This document shows positions 17,401 to 26,661 of a stretch of 64,000 nt of DNA, piece by piece. The translations under genes and the position numbers were made by a program. Source of the stretch: Lampris incognitus (Eukaryota > Chordata > Actinopteri > Lampriformes > Lampridae); NCBI RefSeq assembly GCF_029633865.1, contig NC_079219.1, positions 17,881,963 through 17,945,962 of the forward strand, read 5' to 3'. Position 1 is the stretch's first letter. Every line of letters begins with the position of its first letter. Under the pieces are notes generated by a model, which made no database searches, had not been told where the DNA came from, and saw nothing but the letters and a program-made list of their open reading frames with translations.

Positions 17401-20003
17401 AATCGATCCCTATTTTAATTCAAACACCCACCCTCGTACTGCATGCATTCGCCAACTGCATCTCTCCGGCCGGCAGTCTCGAAGGAGACCACCTCCCCAC
17501 TTTCGTGACAAGGCGACTCCAGGCCGAACCACTGTTTCTTCCGACACACACAGAGACGCATTCACGTGACGAACACAAGCCGACTCCGCCCCCCTCCCGA
17601 AGACAGCGTTTGCCAATGATTGCTGCTTCATCGAGTCCGAAAATAGTCGGATCTGACGAGACCGTGGCGCGAACCCCAGTCCCCAGTGGGCAACTGCATC
17701 GACACAAAGCCGAATGCTTAGACCGCTACACCACCGCGGACCCGTCTTTTGTTTTTTAAATGGCAGAAAAAGCAAAAACTTAGAGCCAAACAGCCTTTGT
17801 CTTTCAATTCTGATTTTAAGATGATCCTTTCCACTTTTTAAAAGCTGAAAAGCATCTGATCCTTCCAAACACTTTCTCTCTTGCAGTAATTGTGCTTAAT
17901 TGATGCACTAATCCCTATTAGGAATCTGGTTTGAAAAAGGACATTTCTTTTCTCTACTAGACAGCTCGTTAGTAATGCAAATCATCACTTTGATTTTTTA
18001 CTGATTTTTTTACATTGATTTTTACTGAGTATTAAATTATTTTTAAAATAAATTTCAAAGTTTTGAGTGCTGGAATTTGAATGTTTTTGAGTAAACAGTT
18101 TTCCTATTTATTTTGCCAGTACACCATGCTGGATCTACTGGAGAGGATACAGGCCAGTGAGGAGGAGATACAGACCCACCTACAGGCTATCCATGCCTGT
18201 CAGATAGATGGTAGGTTTTAGCCACAAGTGTACGCATGTTCGAAAGCTGTTTTTACAAGATAGATAAAACTGTCTTTGGGATGCACCCTAGAGCAACTGC
18301 ATATGCCACCACATTTCTCAGCATCTTTCTCTCTGATTTTTCTTATCATTTGCCACTTCAGCAGTTGCACAACAGAAGATAAACCTAAGAAACATTCAGT
18401 AACAGACTGTAATTTCTTGTCTTTTAGGGTACTGGCGTGTACTGGACTTTGACTATGAGATAAAGCTGCTAAGTCATGTAGCTCAGCTTGTGGATTCTGA
18501 GTCATGGTCCTTTAACAAGATTCCACTGGAAACCTGTCTTGTGGAATTAGGCCCTCTGGAGCCTAAGTATGTTTACAAATAAGACATTTGATCATACTAG
18601 CTGTAGAGACTTAATACTAAATAAAGTCATTTGTGAATCCCATTTGTGAATCCCATAATCACAATAAGTCTATTTCAGTCCCAATTCAGGAGAAAGTGCA
18701 ATGCTGAAAACTAGACAGGAATAGAGTATTTGTTTGGTAGAGAACGTTGCTAGCAATGTTGGATAGGAAGTTTGCAACTACATAACAATGCTATTGAGGT
18801 TATACTGGACAAATATTTGAGACGACATGATTTTCACTCAACTCAGCAGATCGTCTGTCTTGTCCACTACTACAGTTTTCATCTGTAATATTTTTTTTCC
18901 TCTATTTTGCACTTGCAGGGAAATGATTGAGCACTGTCTGAACTGCTACGGAAAACGCTCCATTGAGAATGGTAAGATTATTGATCTAGGCCTATATGTC
19001 ATATTCAACAACACCCATTTATTCTTCATTAACGAAAAGGGACAATGTGGAGCACTGGAGCCATCCCATAGGTTGTGAATTGACAGTTGATCATAATTTC
19101 TACCCTCTCTATGTGCCTGTCATCCTTTCCCACCTGTTCCATACCCCCAAAACAGACGAAGTGTTTTATGCATTGGATGAGGATAAAGTTTGTCAGGCCA
19201 TGGCCCTGGTACTGCTACAGAATGCTTCTAAGTTTAACCTGAGGGAGTTTCAGGAGGTCTGGCAGCAGAGTGTCCCAGAGGGCATGGGGACGAGGCTGGA
19301 CCAGCTTAAGGTTAGTGTCTACCTCTCTTTAGATGCAACTTGTAACTTATTGTAGTACAGCATTTAAAACTGCATAATATTAACAAAATGACAGGTCAAT
19401 GGAGAAGGTGATCTCTGACTGGATTTTTATCCATATCTTCCAGAGCCTCGCCCTGGTGGACTGTAGCTCTTCTCCAGAGACCATCTCTCTGCTGCGGGTT
19501 GAGGATCTTCCAGAGGACACTCAAGAGCGCTTCAACCACCTCTTCTCCCTCCGAGAGAAATGGACAGAGACAGACATAACTCCATACATACGGTTAGTGT
19601 CTTTTATTACATTCGTGAAAAAACAAGATAAATGTGCACTGTTTATGGGAAAATAAAAGAGGAGACACTGATAGTGGCAAGGACAACAACACTTTGTGTG
19701 CATTGCAAAGTAAAACTTATATTCATAAGTAATAATGTCATTTAAAACAGCAATAGACTTGTGACAAGATCGCCTATTCATTAAGTAATATTAGGTGACA
19801 TTTGTTTGATAACAACTACTGAAATGTTTCTAGTGGTTTTGAATTTACTTGTAATATCAGTGCTCTCTCTTTCTCTCCCCCTCTCATTCAGGGACCTGTG
19901 TGGAGAGAAACAGACGACTGGAGCGCTCCTGACCAAGTACGCTCGATCCTCTATGCAAAACGGGGTCAAAGTCTTCAACTCAAGAAGGCCCGTGGCAATC
20001 TGA
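14468..20003 (+). CDS. dscc1: dscc1, sister chromatid cohesion protein DCC1
   Basis: DCC1 joins CTF8 and CTF18 in the alternative clamp loader CTF18-RFC, which loads PCNA at forks, contacts polymerase epsilon and supports sister-chromatid cohesion in the nucleus. Nine exons are visible: 14,468-14,637, 16,627-16,795, 16,970-17,104, 18,120-18,210, 18,428-18,566, 18,919-18,971, 19,156-19,310, 19,444-19,592 and 19,892-20,003. All junctions are GT-AG with consistent phases. The total is 1,173 nt, or 390 residues plus stop, against about 393 in human. Diagnostic stretches include LVIRGDKNERAVLCSADKTY, PGCKTPDQL, LKKLKKILLENPYEGP, FQEVWQQSVPEGM and the C-terminal LCGEKQTTGALLTKY...NGVKVFNSRRP. No disruption is seen. 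Intron 1 has absorbed a SINE and a LINE; intron 3 holds a SINE. Confidence 0.96.
15051..15898 (+). mobile_element. RTE-clade LINE, copy 3, 5'-truncated
   Basis: Only the last 850 bp or so of the LINE are present: the end of the reverse transcriptase (MMFADDIVIS near 15,115) and the C-terminal RLRWLGHVWRRY...GRPKRRFMDV segment, then the cctaacggg 3' end and a gta tail. A perfect 14-bp duplication, aatgtgcaacccat, flanks it (15,037-15,050 and 15,899-15,912). The frame is broken by an early stop and an indel near 15,545. It lies in dscc1 intron 1 in the gene's sense direction. Confidence 0.92.
15911..15967 (+). mobile_element. V-SINE 3' fragment, nested partner of LINE copy 3
   Basis: The sequence gagagcaggataagcggtt followed by an atgg repeat is the 3' tail of the SINE family seen at 9,262 and 37,712. 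A 25-bp direct duplication (15,024-15,048 and 15,968-15,992, beginning aatatggcttcac) encloses the SINE fragment together with LINE copy 3. The LINE therefore landed later, inside the left copy of the SINE's target duplication. Confidence 0.85.
17338..17743 (-). mobile_element. tRNA-derived SINE in dscc1 intron 3
   Basis: On the minus strand this has a tRNA-like head (ggtgtagcggtctaagcatt as box A, ggttcgcgcc as box B), a GC-rich body and an A-rich 3' tail, seen as T-runs near 17,330-17,390 on the plus strand. The family differs from the V-SINE at 9,262. A possible target duplication, gtcttttNtttttt, flanks it, but low complexity makes that uncertain. Confidence 0.75.
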
Positions 20004-21187
20004 AAACAAAAGTAAACCCCTACAGAGGACTACCTGTTTCAATTTTGAAACTTTTTTGGAAGTTTTTATTTCTAGAACACTTGGCATGCTGTGTAGAGTC
20101 ATCTTTTATGTTTTTTTCCTTGACAGTCCATGACAATGGCAAAAATGTCTGCATTTTTCAATGATTTTTTTTTTTCCTTTACCGGGAGGCTGTGCTTGCT
20201 GCAATTTAGCAAACTGGCTGTTTATCGAAGTGTCTATAACTGAATTTCATATTGTTTGACTATTCCTGTAACTAAATCCAAAGCTAATTTCTGTTATTTA
20301 CTTTTTGATTTTGTTGATGTTATAATGTAATAATGTTAAATTCTGGCAATGAATAAGCTTTTAAATTGGGCTGTCTAAGTATACAAGCAGCTGCTTTGAT
20401 ATTGAATTAAACTACAAAACTTGAGTGGTGCAAGACATATTTCTGAGCATTTGTGACAGTGTACCTACCCTATGTTAATGTTCTCCAAAACCACTTTTCC
20501 TCCATGAAACCCCACCTGATTGAGAAGCAAGTATCTCTAAGCGTTTTTACACAGAGGTCCCACAATACTGCCGTAATGAAGACCCGTCTTTACGCTGGCT
20601 TTGTTCTTTTAGACTGAACCAAGCAAAGGCAGCATAATGACACCCCAGTGTGTGATTTTACATAGTATGCCGGCGTTGCGGCACACAGAAATCAATTTGG
20701 CTTTGTGACTACTCCACTGTCAGCTTGGCGCCAAAACAACAATGACCCCCCCCCTCCCTCCCCCCCATTCTGTGTTAGTACCTTTTACACAGAACGGCCA
20801 GACAGCTTACTGGTGCAATGTTCCTACCTTGAAAATGCTGTTTAAAAAGCCTCCCTGTGTGCCTGCTGAGGGTGCAGACTCTGTGAGAAACAAAAAGAAC
20901 AACAATACAGACAGCTCGCAATCAGTTTCCCCCTTGACTACCAAAACTTCAGTTTATAGAAAAGGACTACTAAAAACCATTGGCAGCTGGAATGTAAAGC
21001 AGTTAGATGGAAATCTATAAACATGTTTTAAGCAAATAAGTTTGAATGGGGTGACCAAAAAAGCACCAGTGATATTTGTGGGGTGGCAGTCAAATTGTTC
21101 TTAAAATTAAGAGTATATTCTCTACGATACATTTGCAGCTTGCACTCAATGTGCAACGCTCGACAGTGCAAACATTTTATTTGTATC
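20004..21187. other. dscc1 3' flank and intergenic sequence
   Basis: The dscc1 3' UTR begins here. An attaaa hexamer at 20,406-20,411 is a plausible but unproven polyadenylation signal. No gene, RNA or clear repeat is recognised in the rest, apart from C-rich low-complexity sequence near 20,744-20,766. Confidence 0.4.
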
Positions 21188-21450
21188 TTCTTTTGGCTTG
21201 TTCCCTTTTTTTCAGGGGTCGCCACAGTAGATTTTATTGTTTCCATCGGTACCCTGTGAGGGCACAGCACCAATGGTGGCTGTTGTTAACTCGGGCCTTG
21301 ACCAATCCCAATCCAATATGATCTTGTCAATCTGCATACTGATTTGGCAAAATTTTACATGCCCTTCCTGACACAACCACAAACTCTATGGACGAGGGCA
21401 CAGGTAAAGTGCTGGATGCCATTCCAGTATTCATGGACCTACACCCATGC
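21188..21450 (-). mobile_element. Miniature RTE derivative (5' end fused to 3' end)
   Basis: Read on the minus strand, this matches the 5' leader of the RTE LINEs (caggaagggcat, tttgccaaatca, ggtcaaggcccg). It then jumps straight to the LINE 3' terminus (gtggcgacccctgaaaaaa). The whole endonuclease/reverse transcriptase frame is absent. This looks like a SINE-like or internally deleted derivative that keeps only the ends of an RTE element. Confidence 0.6.
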
Positions 21451-22408
21451 CTGTTGCCATAAACATTTCTTAGAATGTTTATCGTTTATAATTCTTTAGT
21501 TCAGTGTAAAAAAAAAACATTTTATTCATATATGCTCCCAAAAATAGACATGCAACTGAGAACAATCAAACAGGCAGAAGTATCACTAAATGATGATCTG
21601 TAGGGGTTTTTTTTTTGTTTGTTTGTTTTGGTTTTACAAATGGCTCAAAGGCAACAGCAGCACAAAAGCTATGATAGTCAAGTTTGTCCAAGCTCGTGAC
21701 TAAGAAGCCAGTCAGTTTTCAAACTGCGAGCAGAGCTGAAGGGAGCAAGACAGTCAGAGGCAGCCAAGACTACAATAGCCAATCACAGGTGCTGTCATTC
21801 ACATATCTTTTTTTCTGTTATCAGACCACTGCATGACTAACTTTTTTTGGGTTTTTTTTAGAAGAAAATAGAAGGATTTTTTTCCCATAATACAGATAAT
21901 AACAGGAACTGAGAAAAAGAAATTTATGATGGACACTCCCTAGTGACATCATTGGACTCTTGCAGGCGGGCCAAGGGATTCCCTTGTTTACTTCACAGGT
22001 CTCCCTGCCTGTGAGAACATAGAGATCACTCATTACGTTGGACCCAGATATTTTCTAAGTCCTGCTTTGCAAAAATTTACCGAGCTGGACTCACCTTACT
22101 TGAAATGGTTCGTTTCCAGTTGGACTACAAGCTAATTCAAGGCTATCCAAATCCATTAGGCCAGTGATTGTCAAACTATGGGTCTTGACCTACAAGTGGG
22201 TTGTGAGCCATGTCCACAATTAACACATTTTTGTGGATAGAGGGAAATAAAAATCCCATTTCTTTTCTTTTCTTTAGAATAACTCTTAATAAAAAAAAAT
22301 CAATACTTTGAGTAAAAGCAAATAATGCAATGATTTGATTGTATTCCAAAATATCACTAAACTATTGTTTAATGCTGACATGCCTTGTCTGTTTCATGTG
22401 ATCATTAA
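21451..22408. other. Unassigned intergenic sequence
   Basis: No supported gene or RNA. The sequence is AT-rich with several T and A runs (near 21,605 and 21,840). Short open frames here have no recognisable domain. Confidence 0.3.
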
Positions 22409-22672
22409 GTCAATTTTTATTTGTATAGCCCAATATCACAAATTACAAATTTACCTCAGGGGGCAACACAACATCCTGTCCTTAGACCCTCGCAACAGAT
22501 AAGGAACAGCTCCTTAAAAAACCCCTTTGACAGGGATAAAAAAAAATAGGAAAAAACCCCAGGGACAGCAACCGAGGAGGGCTCTCTCTCCCAAGATGGA
22601 CAATGTGCAATGGATGATGTGTTTACACAATTTACAGAATACAACATTGAAATAGGATAAGAGAATTATAAT
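22409..22672. repeat. Teleost interspersed repeat, class unresolved
   Basis: The sequence beginning tttttatttgtatagcccaa and running through catcctgtccttagaccctc and gagggctctctctcccaaga is one I recall as a very common repeat of spiny-rayed fish genomes. I cannot place its class or ends from this copy. It abuts a Ty3/Gypsy fossil. Confidence 0.5.
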
Positions 22673-22676
22673 GGAA

Positions 22677-23715
22677 TCATGTGGACTCTTCAAGACTAAG
22701 GATCTCAGGCAACACAAGCTGATAGTGAGTTTGTGCACGCTTTTGTTGTTTTCGATACAAGACACCATCTAAGACTTCAAGTCTGTTCCACTCCCTTAGT
22801 AAGAGACAGAGTTCAGGGAGTTCTTTTCTGAGGGATCGTGGAGGTTTTTCTCCAGACTCCATCTGTCTGAGTATTTCACAAATACAAGTATCGGCTCTTT
22901 GCTTGTCTCTCAATTCAGCTGGTGTTAGCAGGGGGATGACAGGTAAGCCATGAGCACTGAGTTGATCCTCCTCTTCAAAGCTTTGTGGGAGAGCCTTTGG
23001 ATGGTGAGCAAGTGACACAAACCAAGGTGGTGTTGGGTTGGGTTTCTCCGGAATGACGGTTGATCACTTGGTGAACTACAAGTGCTTCTCACAGAGGGCT
23101 GTAATTGTGCTTTCATTCAGATCTGTGTGTTCAGATTCCAATAAGTGTCTTTTTGTAAACTGTTGTATCCTCTCCAACTTTTTCTGTGATGATGTGTCAT
23201 CAGGTAATCTGTTGCGTGGGTGTCTGGACAGTCTATCTGCATCCTGATTTTGTTTCCCAGTTCTATTGTAGCTGGAAGTTGAATGTCGACAGAGCAGCCA
23301 ACCATCTGCAGCTCGTTGCATCAAGCTTAGCAGAGGTAAGGATGTATGTTAACGGGTTGCTATCAGTGACAGCAAAAAATGGGCTCCCATACGAATAGTC
23401 CAGGAATTTCTCCGTCACTGCCCATTTAAGGGCAAGGAATTCCAATTTGTGAGCAGAATACCTGGTTACACATTTTGGCAGACCACAGCTTGCATAAGTG
23501 ACAACTCGCTTCTGTCCTTGTTGCTCCTGGTAGAAGGCAGCACCGAGACCTGAGGTGCTCACATCTATGTAAGATGTAGGGCAACTTGGGGTAGCAAACC
23601 ATAGGATAAGGGCAGTTTTCAGCTTGTCAGTTATGGTGTCAAATGCTGTCTGGCAATCAGGGGTCCATCTGTCACTAAAGGGTTCTTTTGGGTTGTGGTA
23701 TTTCTCAGTGTTCAC
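22677..23715 (-). mobile_element. Ty3/Gypsy pol fossil fragment (RNase H and linker)
   Basis: Minus-strand coding remnants resemble the RNase H domain of a Ty3/Gypsy polyprotein (YIDVSTSGLGAAFYQEQ, HKLEFLALKWAVTEKF, TDSNPLTYIL). These are followed by the linker before integrase (DTCICEILRQMESGE, VLDGVLYRKQ). It is a partial, broken element with several breaks and no LTR on this side. It abuts a plus-strand fragment, suggesting rearrangement. Confidence 0.8.
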
Positions 23716-24198
23716 TGCGGTTGAGCAAGATCCTTCAGACGTAGCTGAAGCTTTCCCTGAGGACGCTCCAGTAGAGACTTGTGACTTAAACTTACCTGAT
23801 CCTGAAGAGAGTAACTTACCTGAGTAACTTACCTGATCCTGAAGAGAGCAACTTACCAGCTGGACAGAAACCTGAAAACCTAGTTGGAGAGGATCTGAAT
23901 AGTGTCCATTCTCCTACTCAACCCACTCTAGAAAGGAATGAAAACGCAGGTGTTATGGATTAAACTGAAATTGAAAGAGAATGCTTTAGAAGACCGACCA
24001 GAGACAGAAAAGCCACTAAACGACTGACTTACCCTGAGCTAGGGAATCCACTAGTTACGATAGTCTTTATTTCAGAGTTTGGGTGAAGTGACCAAAGACT
24101 CCCTTGCAGAACCTAGCTTCCCAGAACCCCACTGAATTATAACAATACAGACACCTGAAATAATGCACAGGGACATGCATTAGGTAAGGCGGGGAGGA
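23700..24198 (+). mobile_element. Ty3/Gypsy pol C-terminal fossil and polypurine tract
   Basis: The remnants look like the tail of a Gypsy polyprotein, an acidic Pro/Glu-rich stretch and then RRPTRDRKATKRLTYPELG. A polypurine tract (aaggcggggagga, 24,186-24,198) comes directly before the LTR. The element is broken and partial. It lies opposite in orientation to the RNase H fragment on its left. Confidence 0.65.
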
Positions 24199-25033
24199 TG
24201 TAACCCACATTAAAATATGACATAAATAATTCATTAAAATGCATAAATAAGTTGATTGGTTAAAATGTATATAAAGTCAGTTAAAATAGTTTGACGATAA
24301 TTTAATTGGGACAATTAAAAGTATGCCTTTAAGAAGTTGTAATGACGCTACCCCTACAAAAGACTTGTGGCACACAACACAGCCAACAGCAGACGAGAGA
24401 AACAGGAGAAACAGAAATTAACGGATGGAAAATGTCGTGAAAAGTTGAATTAGAACCTGAAAAACAATACTTACCTGGTTGGAAACGAATGAAGGCCTTA
24501 TCTAAATAGCTTACAACGGTTTTGGTCAGGGGTTGTTTTGGGGGTTTTTTTTTGGAGGGGGGGGGTTCCTGTTTGAACTTGTTTTAGAGCGGTGATTCTT
24601 CTGTGGTGTGTGGGAAGACGACACACACAGACAGGGGACACAAGATGGCGAGCTAGACCCACGGACTACTTTTCTAAGGATGTGGCGTCATCTTCATCGT
24701 GCCAGTGAGAGGACCCGCTGCACACGGTTGGGTTGGTGATGAACTCGCTGCCAGAGCGGTAGGAGTGTTGAGTTTCTGATCTGGACTGAGTTGGAGTACC
24801 AAACCAGAGCTGAACTTGAAACAATTTGAAGTGACTTACACTTTATATTGTACATTGTCTTCAATGGCAACATTATGATTGGATGTGTAATAGTGTAACC
24901 GGTTATTTTCTTGCGCGGTGCGGGATTCGATACGGGGAGTACTGCACCTCAAGGCGACATCACTAACCGCTCGGCTAAAGGGTCAGATCCGTTAGCTAGT
25001 GGCTAACGTGTCTTATTAGTAGTTTACGTTACA
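24199..25033 (+). mobile_element. Long terminal repeat of the Ty3/Gypsy fossil
   Basis: It starts TGTAACCC right after the polypurine tract and ends GTTACA, the same terminal style as the complete element at 28,415. The length is about 835 bp. It embeds an antisense tRNA-like segment at about 24,905-24,990. No second LTR of this element is seen in the window. Confidence 0.65.
24905..24990 (-). other. tRNA-like segment inside the LTR
   Basis: On the minus strand, tagccgagcggttagtgatg resembles a Pol III box A and gtatcgaatccc resembles a box B, about 30 bases apart as in tRNA genes. I do not see a complete cloverleaf. It may be a captured tRNA-derived sequence. Function is unknown. Confidence 0.4.
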
Positions 25034-25251
25034 ATAGTGTTTCACTTCAATTTGATTTATATACCTTGAAATAATTCTCTTACTTGTAAAACGAGGGTAA
25101 GAAAAAGAGTTAACTCAAGAAAATAACGAAACCAAACTAGGCACAACCTATTAAGCTAAAAAGAGAAAGCTGTTCATACCAGTCTAGTCTAACATAACCT
25201 AAACAAACTATCCAGCCCGGGGGAATTTTCCACCCTAGCCTAAAGTATTTC
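25034..25251. other. Unassigned sequence between LTR and MITE
   Basis: AT-rich sequence without a supported gene. It ends with the 6-bp tatttc (25,246-25,251) that is repeated on the far side of the MITE nest. Confidence 0.35.
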
Positions 25252-25427
25252 TACGGAGCCCCTAAGGGGACATCCAAAGGAGTTGAATCAGGTGCAACTG
25301 GATTTGGTATATATCCGTGAAGACGTTTCACCTCTCATCCAAGAGGCTTCCTCAGTTCGTGCCTTTCTGACTAGACCAAGCTAGTTTGACTGGCTGGTGA
25401 TGAAACTCAGATATTTATCCTCTAGGA

Positions 25428-25992
25428 TAGTGTTTCTCAACCGGGGATCCGCGGACCCCTAGTGGTCCGTGGTGTAATTGCAAGGGGTCCGTGAAAATAA
25501 AATATCTTTTAAAAAAAGATCCTATGACATTTATAGAAATAGGATTATTTTACTTAAATGTGACTGAGACCTTTATCTACCTAAACTATAAAGGGTAACA
25601 GGACTTTTTTCTCTAATTACATCTGTTTCACAAGTGTAATTTATTGTATTTTAATAAGAGATCTCGCTCCCGTTTGCATTGTTAAAAGTTACTGCATAAA
25701 AATTCTGTTGTTACATATATCTGAAAGTTACTGAATACATATTCTGTTTTGTTACATATATCTGAAAGTTACTGCATAAGAATTCTGTTTTGTTAACTAT
25801 ATCTAAGTTACAACTGAAAGCTCTTATTTTTGCCCCAAAGAGTGAATAAATGCTATAAAGCAATTTAAAATGCAGTTTCTACTGTTTCTATCAAATTGCA
25901 ACCCCCCTCCCCCAAGATCAGGTGGAGGGGTCCTCAGGGTAGATCAAAAATACGCAGGGGATCCAGGACTCCAAAAAGGTTGAGAACCACTG
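25428..25992. mobile_element. Non-autonomous hAT element (565 bp)
   Basis: The termini tagtgtttctcaacc and ggttgagaaccactg are 15-bp inverted repeats of the hAT/Charlie style (cagtggttctcaacc). A perfect 8-bp duplication, ctctagga, lies at 25,420-25,427 and 25,993-26,000. It is too short for a transposase. It is the youngest layer of the nest. Confidence 0.9.
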
Positions 25993-26008
25993 CTCTAGGA
26001 GTCGTTGT

Positions 26009-26246
26009 CAGAGCTATTGATATGCGTGGCTCTTTGTGTCCCGATGTTTACCAATGCCCGTCGCTAACAGAGCCATAGATATGAGTGGCTCTTTTGCGTA
26101 CCGATGTTATGGCCGCGCCCGTCGTTATCGGAGCTATTGATATGCGTGCTCTCCTGTGCTTTGATGTCCAGCCGGGCCCGTCGCCATCGGAGCTATTGAT
26201 TTGCATTTGTTTAGCAGCGACGGTCGTTGGGGATGTTAGTTTCGAC
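26009..26246. repeat. About 60-bp tandem repeat in the foldback element
   Basis: Units begin at 26,009, 26,068, 26,129 and 26,188, each opening with c(a/g)gagc(t/c)att(a)gat and ending with gcccgtcgyyay. That makes three and a half diverged copies. Internal tandem repeats are common in foldback elements. Confidence 0.7.
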
Positions 26247-26661
26247 TTCATTGTTCAGTGGTCATGAGAGTCGTTGGAGCCGTTAGTGGCCGACTTTTGT
26301 TCTTGGAGGCTAGGCTTCTTGAGTCTCCTGGATAGAGATGAAGAGGCGAAACGTTTTCACGGATATATACCAAGTCCAGTTGCACTTGATTCAACTCCTT
26401 TGGATAACCATGACCTGGATGAATGAGAACATTCACAGACTAAGGGGACATGGGCGAATTTTTTTTGTGTTAAGTTAAGTATCTCGTGCTCATGAGATAC
26501 TAACTCGTGCGCACCAGTTAGTATCTCGTGAGCACGAGTTACGATCTCGTGCGCACGAGATAGTTAAAAAAAATCGCCCATGTCCCCTTAGGGGCTCCGT
26601 ATATTTCTAATCTAGGTCAAGGAACCTAAAAAAAAAGGTGAGTTACTTACCTTGTTATTAC

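Larger units (their letters stand above)
25274..26439. mobile_element. Foldback element with long inverted ends
   Basis: The left end (ccaaaggagttgaatca..., 25,274-25,370) and right end (26,310-26,403) are inverted copies over roughly 75-95 bp, including tggtatatatccgtgaa. A direct repeat ctaaggggacat (25,262-25,273 and 26,440-26,451) marks the insertion site inside the MITE. The interior carries about 60-bp tandem repeats and has itself received a hAT-type element. Confidence 0.75.
25252..26601. mobile_element. Palindromic MITE, split by a foldback element
   Basis: The outer ends are perfect inverted repeats: tacggagcccctaagggg at 25,252 and its complement ending at 26,601. The 6-bp tatttc flanks both sides (25,246-25,251 and 26,602-26,607). 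Without the inner insertion the MITE would be only about 180 bp. Its right part (26,440-26,601) contains repeated palindromes such as ctcgtgcgcacgag. The family is unassigned. Confidence 0.75.
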
